NCBI RefSeq assembly: GCF_900116765.1
Contig: NZ_UETC01000013.1
Coordinates: forward strand, 1-64,000
Direction: 5' to 3'
Length of the DNA stretch: 64,000 nt
Origin: Jannaschia seohaensis
Lineage (GTDB): Bacteria; Pseudomonadota; Alphaproteobacteria; Rhodobacterales; Rhodobacteraceae
The position numbers and the translations under genes were made by a program. The notes beneath the pieces were generated by a model, which searched no databases, was not told where the DNA came from, and saw only the letters and a program-made list of their open reading frames with translations. Shown piece after piece: positions 25,541 to 34,595 of this stretch; the stretch's first letter is position 1, and each line of letters starts with the position of its first letter.

Positions 25541-27131
25541 AAGCTTTCCTGTCAAACTCGGCGGCGATCACCGTGAACGTATCGGAGGAGAGCGCCGCTT
25601 CAACTTCGGCGCGCAACGTATTGGCATCATGGACGGTTACGCCGTTTCCACCGAAACCTCTGGCGATCGCGGCAAAGTCGACCCCATCGAAATCGACCCC
25701 CGCATTCGGGAGTTGCCTCTGCCGCTGCTTCAACTCGATCAGCGACAGGGAGCGGTCGACGAAGACCACGAACACGACAGGCAGGCCAAGCTTCGAGGCC
25801 GAGGCCAACTCCCCGGTGACCATCAGAAAGCCCGCATCGCCCATGAACGCGATTACCGGCGTCTCGGGCGCGGCGCGCTTCGCCCCGATGGCGAGCGGCA
25901 AGGCGCAGCCCATGGTGCAGAGACCCGTCGATTGCAGCAACTGATGCGGGCCGTCGCATTCCCATATCTGGCTCAGCAGGATGCGATGCGCGCCGCTATC
26001 GACCGTGGCGACGGTGCCGGGCGGGCAGGCCTCCCGGCAGGCGGCGACGATGGCGTCGGGCCCCCAATCCTTGACCGCGAATGCGGCACGCAACGCGGCT
26101 CGCGCTTCGGATACGTCCCAGACCGGCCGTGGCGCGACCCCGTCACGGATCGCGTCGAGCGTGGTCCCGACAGGCGCGATCACTTCGAGCGTCGCCCCAT
26201 GCATGCCATGCAGGTTCGAGGCATGGCAGATGTCGATGACGTTCTGCTCCGACGGATCCCAGACCGTTCGCCATCCGGGACGCATCTCGATCGGATCGTA
26301 GCCCGCCAGCAGGATCAGGTCCGCCTCTCGGAAGAACGGCAGAAGATGCGTGTCGGCCAGAGGGGAAAGGCCCGCACCACCCAGGCTTAGGCGATGATCT
26401 TCAGGCAGAAGCCCCTTGCCCTTGTAGCTCGTGACCAGCGGCACGTCATGCGTTTCGCAGAAGGCCCGGATCGCGTCGGCGGCCCCGTCCCGGACCGCGT
26501 CGAGGCCGGCGAGCATGATCGGCCGTTCAGCCTTGGCAAGCCAGGCGCGGGCCGTGGCCAAGGCCTCGGCTCCGATGGCCCCGGCTGCCGCATGCGGGCG
26601 CATGATCTCGCTATCGGGCACGATCGCGTCGGCCACCGAAATGGGCACGTCGATATGGACGGGACCAGCCCGCCCCCCTGCCCCGCCGGTGGCGATCCGC
26701 ACCGCCTTGTCGACCTGAACCGCCGCCGCGCCGGGCGTCAACGTGAACGTGGCCTTGGTGATCGGCGCAAAAACGCCCCGCTGGTCGAGCAGCTGGTGAT
26801 TGTATGTCTCCGCGTCGTCGGGATCGATGCAGCCGGTCAGAACGATGACGGGCACGCGGTCCTGCTCGGCATTGGCGACGAAGTTCACCGCGTTCATAGC
26901 GCCGGGCCCGACAGTTGCCACCAGGATCGCGGGGGCGCCGTCCATGTGATGCCCGCCCTCAGCCATGAAGCCTGCGGCGGTCTCATGATGACCGAGAACG
27001 AATTCGATCCCCGCCGCCTCAAGCGCATGGACCAGGGTCAGCACCTCGCCGCCCGGCATCCCATAAGCACGGCGGCAGCCCGCGGCATAGAGCCTGCGGG
27101 CGAGAACATCGGCAGCACGCAACTTTGTCAT
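25524..27131 (-). CDS. acetolactate-synthase-like thiamine-diphosphate enzyme
   Basis: A 535-aa ThDP-dependent enzyme of the acetolactate synthase/benzoylformate decarboxylase superfamily. The catalytic-glutamate region is EFVLGHHETAAGFMAEGGHH, the central domain has VPLVTSYKGKGLLPEDH, and the ThDP/Mg site has VIAFMGDAGFLMVTGELASA followed by the FVVFVDRSLSLIELKQRQ region. It overlaps the acyl-CoA dehydrogenase stop by ATGA and the CoA-transferase start by 17 bases. This gene does not look like the housekeeping IlvB: it has no small-subunit gene beside it and sits with CoA-ester enzymes. It may decarboxylate or ligate a 2-oxo acid or cleave an oxalyl/2-hydroxyacyl-CoA. Confidence 0.85.
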   Translation of the reverse strand: MTKLRAADVLARRLYAAGCRRAYGMPGGEVLTLVHALEAAGIEFVLGHHETAAGFMAEGGHHMDGAPAILVATVGPGAMNAVNFVANAEQDRVPVIVLTGCIDPDDAETYNHQLLDQRGVFAPITKATFTLTPGAAAVQVDKAVRIATGGAGGRAGPVHIDVPISVADAIVPDSEIMRPHAAAGAIGAEALATARAWLAKAERPIMLAGLDAVRDGAADAIRAFCETHDVPLVTSYKGKGLLPEDHRLSLGGAGLSPLADTHLLPFFREADLILLAGYDPIEMRPGWRTVWDPSEQNVIDICHASNLHGMHGATLEVIAPVGTTLDAIRDGVAPRPVWDVSEARAALRAAFAVKDWGPDAIVAACREACPPGTVATVDSGAHRILLSQIWECDGPHQLLQSTGLCTMGCALPLAIGAKRAAPETPVIAFMGDAGFLMVTGELASASKLGLPVVFVVFVDRSLSLIELKQRQRQLPNAGVDFDGVDFAAIARGFGGNGVTVHDANTLRAEVEAALSSDTFTVIAAEFDRKAYDGRF

Positions 27132-28273
27132 TCCGCCGCCATATCAGCCCCTTTCGGGGCGTCAACGACCTGCCGCCGCTGCGGCAGCTTTCTTCCGAGA
27201 ACATGCGCGGCGATCTGGTTGCGCAAGACCTGCGCCGTGCCGCCGCCGATGGTGAACATGCGCACGTCGCGATACATGCGCTCCAACGGCTCCTCTCCGC
27301 CATATCCGCGGGCGCCGAACATCTGAAGCGCCCGGTCCACGACCCGCACGGCCGTCTCGGAGGCCATCAACTTGGCCCGCGCGGCCTTAGTCCGGTCCGG
27401 GAACGGGTCCGCCGAAGCCGCCGCGTCGTGCAGCAAAAGCCGTGCCGCCATGAGCTCGGTGTCCATGTCGGCAAGCATCCATTGCAGCCCCTGGAACTCG
27501 GAGAGCGGCCGGTCGAACTGTTCGCGCCGGTCGAGATAGTCCCGCGCCCGGTCGGCGGCCTCGGCGGCCACGCCGAGCGCGATGGTGCCGGCGCCGACGC
27601 GCTGCGTGTTATAGGCGTCGATCAGCGCACCGAAGGAGGCGTTCGGGATCATCATCTCGTCCGGCACGAAATGGTTCTCGAAGCGCAGCTCCGCCTCGGG
27701 CATCCCGCAGAGGCCCATCGTCCGCTCCAGCCGCGCGACCTTGAGGCCCTCTCCCGGGAGGGTCAGAAACCCGCGGATCCCATCCTTGGTCTGCGCGAAG
27801 ACGAGATGGAGCTTGGACACGCCGCCGCCGGTGATCCAGTGCTTGATCCCGTCCAGCCGCCAGCCGCCCGGGACCGGCGTGGCCCGTGTCGTCATCGCCG
27901 TCGCATCCGAGCCAGCGCCCGGCTCGGTGATGCAGATGGCCGGCTTGTCCCCCGCCAGAACAAGCTCGGCGGCCAGGGCCTTCTGCGCCTCGGTCCCGTA
28001 GGTCATGACGGCGCTGAGCGCGCCCATATTTCCCTCCACGACGATCCGCCCGGTCAGGGTGCAAGCCCCTGCAATCGCCTCGACGACCGGCACGATCTCC
28101 TTGAGCGAAAGACCCGGCCCGCCATAGGCCGCCGGAATCGACATGCCCATCAGCCCCGCCTCGGCCAGGTCGGCGACGTTCTCGTGGCAATACCGGCGAT
28201 CCCGATCCCAGGTCGCGGCACGCTCACGGAACCGTGGCACGAGATCGCGGGCACGGGTCAGGTGGTCGGTCAT
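27128..28273 (-). CDS. acyl-CoA dehydrogenase
   Basis: A 381-aa FAD-dependent acyl-CoA dehydrogenase. The signatures are ICITEPGAGSDATAMTTRA and LDGIKHWITGGGVSKL for flavin binding, and QMFGARGYGGEEPLERMYRD plus FTIGGGTAQVLRNQIAAHVL near the C-terminus. The catalytic-base region near residue 360 has the common IGGGTAQV in place of the frequent 'YEGTxxI', a variant seen in several branches. It is the first gene of the four-gene run toward 22.8 kb and is divergent from a LysR regulator. It desaturates an acyl-CoA of unknown identity. Confidence 0.92.
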   Translation of the reverse strand: MTDHLTRARDLVPRFRERAATWDRDRRYCHENVADLAEAGLMGMSIPAAYGGPGLSLKEIVPVVEAIAGACTLTGRIVVEGNMGALSAVMTYGTEAQKALAAELVLAGDKPAICITEPGAGSDATAMTTRATPVPGGWRLDGIKHWITGGGVSKLHLVFAQTKDGIRGFLTLPGEGLKVARLERTMGLCGMPEAELRFENHFVPDEMMIPNASFGALIDAYNTQRVGAGTIALGVAAEAADRARDYLDRREQFDRPLSEFQGLQWMLADMDTELMAARLLLHDAAASADPFPDRTKAARAKLMASETAVRVVDRALQMFGARGYGGEEPLERMYRDVRMFTIGGGTAQVLRNQIAAHVLGRKLPQRRQVVDAPKGADMAAE

Positions 28274-28336
28274 AAAAGCCTCCTCGGTCTTGCGCGAAAT
28301 GTGACGGAAGGGTTAGTCAACAGCAACCGAATTAGA

Positions 28337-28354
28337 ATTGACTATAAATTCAAT
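28337..28354. promoter_or_regulatory. inverted repeat, likely LysR operator
   Basis: ATTGA (28337-28341) and TCAAT (28350-28354) form a perfect dyad with 8 bases between. The T-N11-A spacing is expected of LysR-type binding sites. It lies in the 91-bp gap between the divergent acyl-CoA dehydrogenase and LysR start codons. Confidence 0.55.
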
Positions 28355-28364
28355 CGAACTGAAC

Positions 28365-29210
28365 ATGCAGAACCGCGACCTCCGCACCCTCCGTGAGATT
28401 GCCCGGCTCGGCTCTTTCCGGGAGGCGGCCGAGCGCCTCAACATGACGCTCTCGGCCGTGTCGATGCAGATGAAGGCGCTCGAAGCCCAGCTCGACGGCG
28501 CATTGTTCGATCGCTCCACCCGGCCTCCGCGCCTGACACCCTTGGGGCGCCGCGTGGCCGAGGCCGCCGATGAGGTTCTTGCCGCCGAGGATCGCCTGCG
28601 GGCTCTGGCGGGCCCCGAAGCGCCCCTGGCCGGCCGCTTCCGGCTTGGTCTGGTGGCGAGCGCGAGCGCGCGGCTTCTGCCGGACTTCCTTCAGTCCGTG
28701 GCGCGGGATCTGCCGCATACCCGCTTCGATCTCCGCACCGGGCTCTCGGAACAGCTGGAGGGGCTGGTGGCAGAGGGCGCGCTCGACGCGGCCGTGGTGA
28801 CGGCGACGGGTGTCGCGCTCGGAGGCGGGCGCCATACGCTGCTCGCACGGGATCGGCTTATCCTTGCCGTACCGCCCGGGGAAGCCCCCCTGCCCTTTCT
28901 CCACTTCGCGCCGACGACAGGAATCGGCCGCGTCATCGCCGCGGAACTCGCCCATCGCCCCGATTTGCGCGACGCGCCCCGGATCGTTCTGGATCATGTC
29001 GAGACCATCGTCGCCTGTCTCGACGCGGGTGTGGGGCGAACGGTCCTGCCCGAGATCGATCTGGCGCGCGCGCGGCAGCCCTTCGACGCGACAGCCCTGG
29101 ACGCGATGCGGTCCCTGGTCCTCGTGACCCGGATCGGGACGCCCCTGGACGCCTATGCCGAGCGGCTTGCCGCGCTGCTCGGTGTGCGCAGCGCCATCTC
29201 CGCGACATAG
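28365..29210 (+). CDS. LysR-family transcriptional regulator
   Basis: 281 aa from the ATG at 28365 (MQNRDLRTLREIARLGSFRE); an upstream TTG at 28338 lies within the operator dyad and is unlikely to be the start. The helix-turn-helix is SFREAAERLNMTLSAVSMQM, followed by the linker helix and a periplasmic-binding-protein-like effector domain (GRFRLGLVASASARLLPDFL). The divergent position suggests control of the acyl-CoA dehydrogenase/ThDP/CoA-transferase genes and itself. The effector domain is slightly shorter than in many LysR proteins, but the gene looks complete. Confidence 0.9.
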   Translation: MQNRDLRTLREIARLGSFREAAERLNMTLSAVSMQMKALEAQLDGALFDRSTRPPRLTPLGRRVAEAADEVLAAEDRLRALAGPEAPLAGRFRLGLVASASARLLPDFLQSVARDLPHTRFDLRTGLSEQLEGLVAEGALDAAVVTATGVALGGGRHTLLARDRLILAVPPGEAPLPFLHFAPTTGIGRVIAAELAHRPDLRDAPRIVLDHVETIVACLDAGVGRTVLPEIDLARARQPFDATALDAMRSLVLVTRIGTPLDAYAERLAALLGVRSAISAT

Positions 29211-29710
29211 GGGGTAGGCGCAGCGATGGCGGGACGGCAGATAGTGGTGCGGTCCCGTCCGCAGTCTTGAACAGATGGAGGCACATCGCCGCTTCGATCC
29301 TCCCCGTCGTCGCGTGCGGAAAGATGCGTAAGGCGATATTGGCGCTAGCGAGACCGAGGCCCCGGCAGCCACGCATTTTGATGGCCCGCTCCACGGCTCC
29401 CGCCATCGTCACGGCCGCCAGCCCCCTGCCTCCGGCCTCGAGCCGCATATCCGTTCCGAGCCTGTCGACGCTCTTCTCGCCCGGCCGCGCCCCATCGTCC
29501 CTTGGCGCAAGACCCGAGACCTCCTGCGCGTTCGCGAGGGCCAGGGCGAAAGGCAGGAAAAAGACACACCTTCTGAGCCTGAGCGCAGTCTATTCCCTAT
29601 CTACTCGGGCCCAATATCTCCCCGCCCGGACTGCATCCACCCGCCGGCGCGCACATTCCCGCCATCTGCCCCCTTGCGCCCCACCCGGCCAATCGCATAG
29701 ACCCGCCCGC
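29211..29710. other. 500-bp interval with no confident gene
   Basis: This lies between the lysR stop and tRNA-Ser. A minus-strand frame reads RRCVFFLPFALALANAQEVS near 29565-29506, which looks like a signal peptide, and stays open for over 100 codons. It has no ATG, GTG or TTG in the right place, and downstream it runs into the antisense of lysR. I treat it as a possible decayed or mis-sequenced exported protein rather than a gene. Confidence 0.35.
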
Positions 29711-29800
29711 GGACAGGTGGCCGAGTGGTCGAAGGCGCGCGCCTGGAAAGTGCGTAGGCGGGAGACCGTCTCGAGGGTTCGAATCCCTTCCTGTCCGCCA
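29711..29800 (+). tRNA. tRNA-Ser(GGA)
   Basis: A 90-nt class II tRNA with encoded CCA. The acceptor stem GGACAGG pairs with CCTGTCC. The D-arm is TGGCCGAGTGG. The anticodon stem-loop CGCGC-CTGGAAA-GTGCG gives anticodon GGA (serine UCC/UCU). A long variable arm (GGCGGGAGACCGTCTC region) and the T-arm GAGGGTTCGAATCCCTT follow. Its 3' end is the integration site of the island that follows: the last 15 bases plus one are repeated at 52516-52531. Confidence 0.97.
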
Positions 29801-29801
29801 C
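29786..29801 (+). repeat. attL core of the genomic island (tRNA-Ser 3' end)
   Basis: The 16-bp sequence CCTTCCTGTCCGCCAC covers the 3' end of tRNA-Ser plus one base and is identical to 52516-52531 in direct orientation. This is the expected footprint of a tyrosine-integrase element that reconstitutes the tRNA on insertion. Confidence 0.85.
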
Positions 29802-30485
29802 CATCATCTCTTAAGTATCCGGATATACAGGGAGAAATTGTATCTTTATCAGATTCCTCCCCCGGCACATCCCCCACCTTGACGGTGCAAGGACCGACGG
29901 GCCTTCGTGCGCTCGGGGTAACCCCACGAGCGCTGTGCGGCCGGGACCTTCACCGGACATATTTTTGGGCCGGTGACGAGAGCTAGATTGAAGCCAAGGC
30001 TCCCCTGCACCGGGGACGCGCAGTCGGCAGCCCAGATGATCAGCGTCGCCGGCGACCGGGTGGGGGCACTGGGAGTCGACCTTAGGGTCGTATCCGATAG
30101 AAGGAGGGGAAAGCCGGGCGCATCGCACAGCCGAAGGGGTACGCAAGGACTACACGAGTAGCAACTTGCCACGATCCAGTGCTCGGTGTTCTCTGACGTG
30201 TGGTTGGCGACAGCCAACGTGCCCGACAGAACAGACTCAGAAGGAAAAAAACTTGTTCCGAAGTATGAGGTTGCGGCAAGCGCCCGACTCACGAAGATCT
30301 GGGGCATATTTTCGCCCTCTGCGCGACCTCAAAGGTCTGAGACTATACTGAAAGCAATGTAGCTTTAGATCATCCGACCGGGACGCATGGGAGGCGGCCC
30401 ATTGGAGAAATCAGACAGACCCTGCGCCCTTCTGCTCTCGAGTAGTTCGAACGCCGCCGGCAAGACAAGTAATTGATGTGGAGCC
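29801..30485. other. left-end non-coding region of the island
   Basis: 685 bases between attL and the helicase gene with no convincing protein. It contains the 22-bp repeat at 29858-29879 that is shared with the right end. A TATACT hexamer at 30344-30349, just after a short dyad GACCTcaaAGGTC (30325-30337), could be part of the promoter of the helicase cassette. Confidence 0.5.
29858..29879. repeat. 22-bp terminal repeat, left copy
   Basis: It matches 52377-52398 in the same orientation at 21 of 22 positions, with core CCCCCGGCA-C/T-ATCCCCCACCT. The right copy overlaps the integrase start codon. The positions, 57 bp inside the left core and 118 bp inside the right core, fit integrase arm-type sites. 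A relic of a second integrase gene start is the alternative. Confidence 0.6.
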
Positions 30486-33400
30486 ATGACCAGACTGGAA
30501 GACATCAGGAATGGGGCCTCAGTCGCGGGGCTCGTTCCGAACCAAACGGTCGAAGCGATCTCTGTGGAATGGATTGGAGATCAGGCGATCAATGTCGTGT
30601 ACCGGGCATCGAACGGCTCTGTCGCGGAAACGACGCTCTACCGCGACGACGAGCACCGGCTCGGTATTGAAAGCCGTGGACGGAAATGGTCGTTCGACGC
30701 TGATGGTGCTCTGCTCCGCTTGGTGACCGAGGCAAACCGCATCAAGCTCGCTCATTTCTTCGACCCCTATTTGGCAATTCACACCAGCCTCGTGGATCCA
30801 TTGCCGCACCAAATATCGGCAGTGTACGGCGAAATGATCCCGCGTCAGCCTCTCAGGTTCCTGCTCGCGGACGATCCCGGCGCGGGAAAAACGATCATGG
30901 CAGGCCTTTTGATCAAGGAATTGATCGCCCGCAGTGATCTCGAGCGCTGTCTCGTGGTGGCACCGGGCAGTCTTGTTGAGCAATGGCAAGATGAACTTGG
31001 CGAGAAGTTCGGACTGGAGTTCGACATCCTGACCCGGGACATGATCGAGAGCTCGAGATCAGGGAACCCGTTCAACGACAACAACCGCCTTATCGCACGC
31101 CTCGACGTGCTGTCGCGTAACGATGAGCTGCAGGAGAAGCTGACGGCGTCTACCGAGTGGGATCTGATAATCGCCGACGAGGCCCACCGCATGTCGGCGA
31201 CCTATTTCGGCAACGAGGTCAAGTATACCAAGCGCTACCAGCTCGGTCAGCTGCTGAGCCGAGCTTGCCGGCACTTCCTGCTGATGTCGGCAACGCCGCA
31301 CAACGGCAAAGAAAAAGACTTCCAACTGTTCATGGCCCTCCTGGACGGAGACCGCTTCGAGGGTCGCTTCCGTGACGGCGTGCATGTCGCTGACGTCGAG
31401 GACATGATGCGGCGCCTGACGAAGGAGGAGCTTCTCCGCTTCGACGGCCGGCCGCTATTTCCCGAGCGGCGCGCCTATACCGTTAAGTACGAACTATCCC
31501 CTCAGGAGGCCGAACTCTACACGGCTGTCACCGAATATGTGCGGAACGAAATGAACCGCGTGCAGCGCTTCGCCGAGGACGATGGCAAGAAACGGAACAA
31601 TGTGGGCTTTGCGCTGCAGATCTTGCAGCGCCGTCTCGCATCCAGCCCGGCAGCCATCTACCAGTCCCTGAAGCGGCGTCGCGAGCGGCTGGAGAATGAG
31701 CTCTCCGAGGCGAAGCTCGCCACAAGAAGCACCCCATCGTCCTTGAGCAAAACGTCTATCAGCGACGAGATGCTCAGAAACCTCGATGAGTACGGCCAGG
31801 ATGAAATCGATGATCTTGAGGAACTGATCTCCACCGGGGCCACCACGGCAGAAACCGTGGAGCAACTGGAACTGGAAGTTCAGACACTCAGGGGACTTGA
31901 GAGCAAGGCGCTTGAAGTCCTTCGCTCAGGCAAGGACACGAAATGGCAGCAGCTCGATCGGATTCTCGATGACGATTTGATGCTCGATCCGGACGGCTAT
32001 CGACGCAAGCTGATCATCTTCACGGAGCCCAAAGACACTCTCGAATACCTACGTGAAAAGGTCGTTGCACGGCTCGGAAGGCCCGATGCAGTGGACGTCA
32101 TCCACGGTGGCGTATCCCGTGAAGAGAGGCGGAAGGTCGTAGAGCGGTTTATGCAGGATCGCGATCTCCTGGTGTTGATCGCAAACGATGCGGCCGGCGA
32201 AGGCGTGAACCTTCAGCGCGGCCATCTCATGGTCAACTATGATCTGCCGTGGAATCCCAACAAGATCGAACAACGGTTTGGACGCATCCACCGGATCGGA
32301 CAGACAGAAGTCTGCCATCTGTGGAATCTGGTGGCGAAGGAAACTCGCGAAGGGGAAGTCTACGCGCGGCTTTTGGAAAAGCTAGAGGCCGCCCGCGAAG
32401 CTCTCGGCGGGCGCGTGTATGATGTTCTCGGGGAACTCTTCGAAGAGCGGGCGCTAAGGGACCTTCTCTTCGAGGCAATTCAGTATGGCGAGCAGGACGA
32501 GGTGAAGGCGCGCCTCTTCCAGACAGTGGATGGCGCGGTCGACCAAAGCCACCTCCTCCACCTTTTGCAGAAGCGGCAGCTCACCAGCGACACCATGCCG
32601 GAGGCGCGGGTTCAGGAGTTGCGGCTCGAGATGGAGCGAGCCGAAGCTCAGCGCCTGCAGCCCCATCACATCCAGAGCTTCTTCGTCGAGGCATTCAAGC
32701 GGCTCGGCGGCCAGATCAAGCGCCGGGAAGAAGGACGGTGGGAAATCACCCATGTTCCGCTCAGCGTGCGGGAGCGTGACCGCCAAATCGGCTCCGGTGC
32801 GCCACTTCAGAAGAAGTACGAGCGCATCTGCTTCGAAAAGGGCAAGATCAACCAGCAGCCTGTCGCGGCCTTCGTCTACCCCGGGCACCCACTGCTCGAG
32901 GCTGTCATTAGCCTTGTGCGCGAGCAGAACGACCACCTGATGAAACAAGGGGCTGTCCTGGTCGATGACACCGACGACGGCACCGACGTTTCCGCCCTGT
33001 TCCTGCTCGAACACAGCGTGCAAGACGGCCGCCCGACCAGCTCCGGCAACGCCAACGTGATTTCGCAGAAGCTGCAGTTCGCCGCGATCGACGAGGCAGG
33101 CAACGTGACCAACGCCGGGATCGCGCCCCACCTCAACCTTCGTCCGGCAACACCGGAGGAAATCGGCGGTGTCGAGGATCTACTGAACGCCGACTGGCTG
33201 CGGGGCGACCTCGAGAAGAAGGTCGTTCAGTTCGCCACTGTCGAACTCGCCCAAGGTCACGTTGCGGAAGTGCGCGGGCGCCGACTGCCCGAGATCGACA
33301 AGGTCGAGCAGGAGGTGAAGGCCCGCCTCAAGAAAGAGATCAACTACTGGGACTCGCGCGCGTTCGAACTGAAGGAACAAGAAAAGGCCGGCAAGAAGAC

Positions 33401-33995
33401 CCGCCTCAACTGGCAGAACGCGCAGCGTCGCGCGGAAGATCTGGCGGAGCGCCTCAAGCGTCGCCTGGAGCTGATCGACCAGGAGCGGTTCATCTCGGCC
33501 CAGCCTCCCCGCGTGCGCGGCGGGATGGTCGTAGTGCCTCGCGGCCTCCTGCGCGAGCGCATGCCGGCCGAGATGGCCGATGCCGGGTCGGGTTTCTCGG
33601 AGGATCCGGTCGCCCGCCGCGAGATCGAGCTGAAGGCGATGGAGGCAGTCATGGCCGTCGAGCGCGAACTCGGGAACCGGCCGGAGGACGTGTCGGCCCA
33701 GAAGGTCGGCTACGACATCGCGTCCTACGATCCGAACGTCGACCACATGCGCTTCATCGAGGTGAAGGGCCGGATCGACGGCGCGGACACAGTGATGATC
33801 ACCCGACAGGAGGTCATCACCTCGCTCCACGAGCCCGAAAAGTTCATCCTCGCCTTCGTCCAGGTCGGCGCAGGCTATGTGCACGCGCCCCGCTATCTCC
33901 GCGGCGCGCTAGACACTCGGGAGCCGCCGTTCGAGCAGAACGCCATTCAATTCAACATCAATCGCCTTTTGGAGCGAGCTGGAGCGCCCAATTGA
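30486..33995 (+). CDS. SNF2-type DEAH helicase with C-terminal DUF3883 (nuclease-like) domain
   Basis: A 1169-aa superfamily 2 helicase. Residues about 115-290 hold the first RecA lobe: Q/Walker A region RFLLADDPGAGKTIMAGLLI, Walker B LIIADEAHRM (DEAH near 230) and LLMSATPHNGKEKDF. Residues about 480-640 hold the second lobe with VLIANDAAGEGVNLQRGHLM and the arginine-finger motif EQRFGRIHRIGQTEVCHLWN. A long helical region follows. The final 120 residues carry VGYDIASYDP with RFIEVKGRIDG, the D...ExK arrangement of DUF3883/NO VEIN-type restriction-endonuclease-like domains. It would translocate on DNA and perhaps cut or mark it. A GTGGAG ribosome site precedes the ATG. It is the first gene of the defence cassette, and its stop overlaps the next start. 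Confidence 0.9.
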   Translation: MTRLEDIRNGASVAGLVPNQTVEAISVEWIGDQAINVVYRASNGSVAETTLYRDDEHRLGIESRGRKWSFDADGALLRLVTEANRIKLAHFFDPYLAIHTSLVDPLPHQISAVYGEMIPRQPLRFLLADDPGAGKTIMAGLLIKELIARSDLERCLVVAPGSLVEQWQDELGEKFGLEFDILTRDMIESSRSGNPFNDNNRLIARLDVLSRNDELQEKLTASTEWDLIIADEAHRMSATYFGNEVKYTKRYQLGQLLSRACRHFLLMSATPHNGKEKDFQLFMALLDGDRFEGRFRDGVHVADVEDMMRRLTKEELLRFDGRPLFPERRAYTVKYELSPQEAELYTAVTEYVRNEMNRVQRFAEDDGKKRNNVGFALQILQRRLASSPAAIYQSLKRRRERLENELSEAKLATRSTPSSLSKTSISDEMLRNLDEYGQDEIDDLEELISTGATTAETVEQLELEVQTLRGLESKALEVLRSGKDTKWQQLDRILDDDLMLDPDGYRRKLIIFTEPKDTLEYLREKVVARLGRPDAVDVIHGGVSREERRKVVERFMQDRDLLVLIANDAAGEGVNLQRGHLMVNYDLPWNPNKIEQRFGRIHRIGQTEVCHLWNLVAKETREGEVYARLLEKLEAAREALGGRVYDVLGELFEERALRDLLFEAIQYGEQDEVKARLFQTVDGAVDQSHLLHLLQKRQLTSDTMPEARVQELRLEMERAEAQRLQPHHIQSFFVEAFKRLGGQIKRREEGRWEITHVPLSVRERDRQIGSGAPLQKKYERICFEKGKINQQPVAAFVYPGHPLLEAVISLVREQNDHLMKQGAVLVDDTDDGTDVSALFLLEHSVQDGRPTSSGNANVISQKLQFAAIDEAGNVTNAGIAPHLNLRPATPEEIGGVEDLLNADWLRGDLEKKVVQFATVELAQGHVAEVRGRRLPEIDKVEQEVKARLKKEINYWDSRAFELKEQEKAGKKTRLNWQNAQRRAEDLAERLKRRLELIDQERFISAQPPRVRGGMVVVPRGLLRERMPAEMADAGSGFSEDPVARREIELKAMEAVMAVERELGNRPEDVSAQKVGYDIASYDPNVDHMRFIEVKGRIDGADTVMITRQEVITSLHEPEKFILAFVQVGAGYVHAPRYLRGALDTREPPFEQNAIQFNINRLLERAGAPN

Positions 33996-34585
33996 ACAAG
34001 AAAGATATCAAAAAGGCTGCGCAGGACTTTGTGAAGAATGTTGACGAAATAGTAGCGTTTGTTGGGCGTTGCAAAGCAGCAAGCGAGCTTTCAGATCAAG
34101 ACGAGTCGTGGGCGTACGACCTTGCAATCATTCGTGTGTACAGAGAATTCGAAGATCTGATGCTGAGCTGTCTGATAACGCTAATAAACCGAGACTCATC
34201 TACGTTTTCTGCTCACAAAGACCGCGATTTTCCAAAGCACATGAGCGTTGCAGTATGCGAGTATCTGATCTGTGGCGATGGTTACTTTGATTTTTCTGGG
34301 CGGTCAGGCTTGATCAGAACCATCAAGAAGGTCGTTCCCGACGGAAACTGGTTCTTGAACATTGTTCGCGATGCCACCTACACCGACGCTCTCGATAAGC
34401 TGAGCGCGCTTAGAAACTTCGCCGCGCATGACAGTGCCGTCTCCAAGAAACGGGCGCTCGAATCCATCGACCAGGAGCGCATGTCGTCCAGTGGCGCATG
34501 GCTCAAGAAACAGAACCGCCTCGATACGATCTGCGCCAGTTTGAAGACTATGGCTCAGCAGATCGAAGCGGCGGCGCCCTACTGA
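33992..34585 (+). CDS. HEPN-motif protein (putative RNase) within the defence cassette
   Basis: 197 aa, started at a TTG that overlaps the helicase stop (TTGA); no ATG is available nearby. The sequence is mostly helical. It has a long first helix pair with VYREFEDLMLSCLI and, at residues 141-146, LRNFAAHDS, an R-N-x3-H motif that is the catalytic signature of HEPN ribonucleases. I see no other domain or membrane segment. It could be the toxic effector of the cassette, cutting RNA when the DNA-sensing parts detect a phage, or a regulatory partner. Its base composition is visibly AT-richer than the preceding gene. The family is otherwise unrecognised. Confidence 0.75.
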   Translation: MNKKDIKKAAQDFVKNVDEIVAFVGRCKAASELSDQDESWAYDLAIIRVYREFEDLMLSCLITLINRDSSTFSAHKDRDFPKHMSVAVCEYLICGDGYFDFSGRSGLIRTIKKVVPDGNWFLNIVRDATYTDALDKLSALRNFAAHDSAVSKKRALESIDQERMSSSGAWLKKQNRLDTICASLKTMAQQIEAAAPY

Positions 34586-34595
34586 AAGAATTTCC

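Noticed and set aside
28933-29448. 171-codon minus-strand frame between lysR and tRNA-Ser
   Set aside because: It extends into the antisense of lysR and lacks a proper start, although an upstream signal-peptide-like stretch exists.
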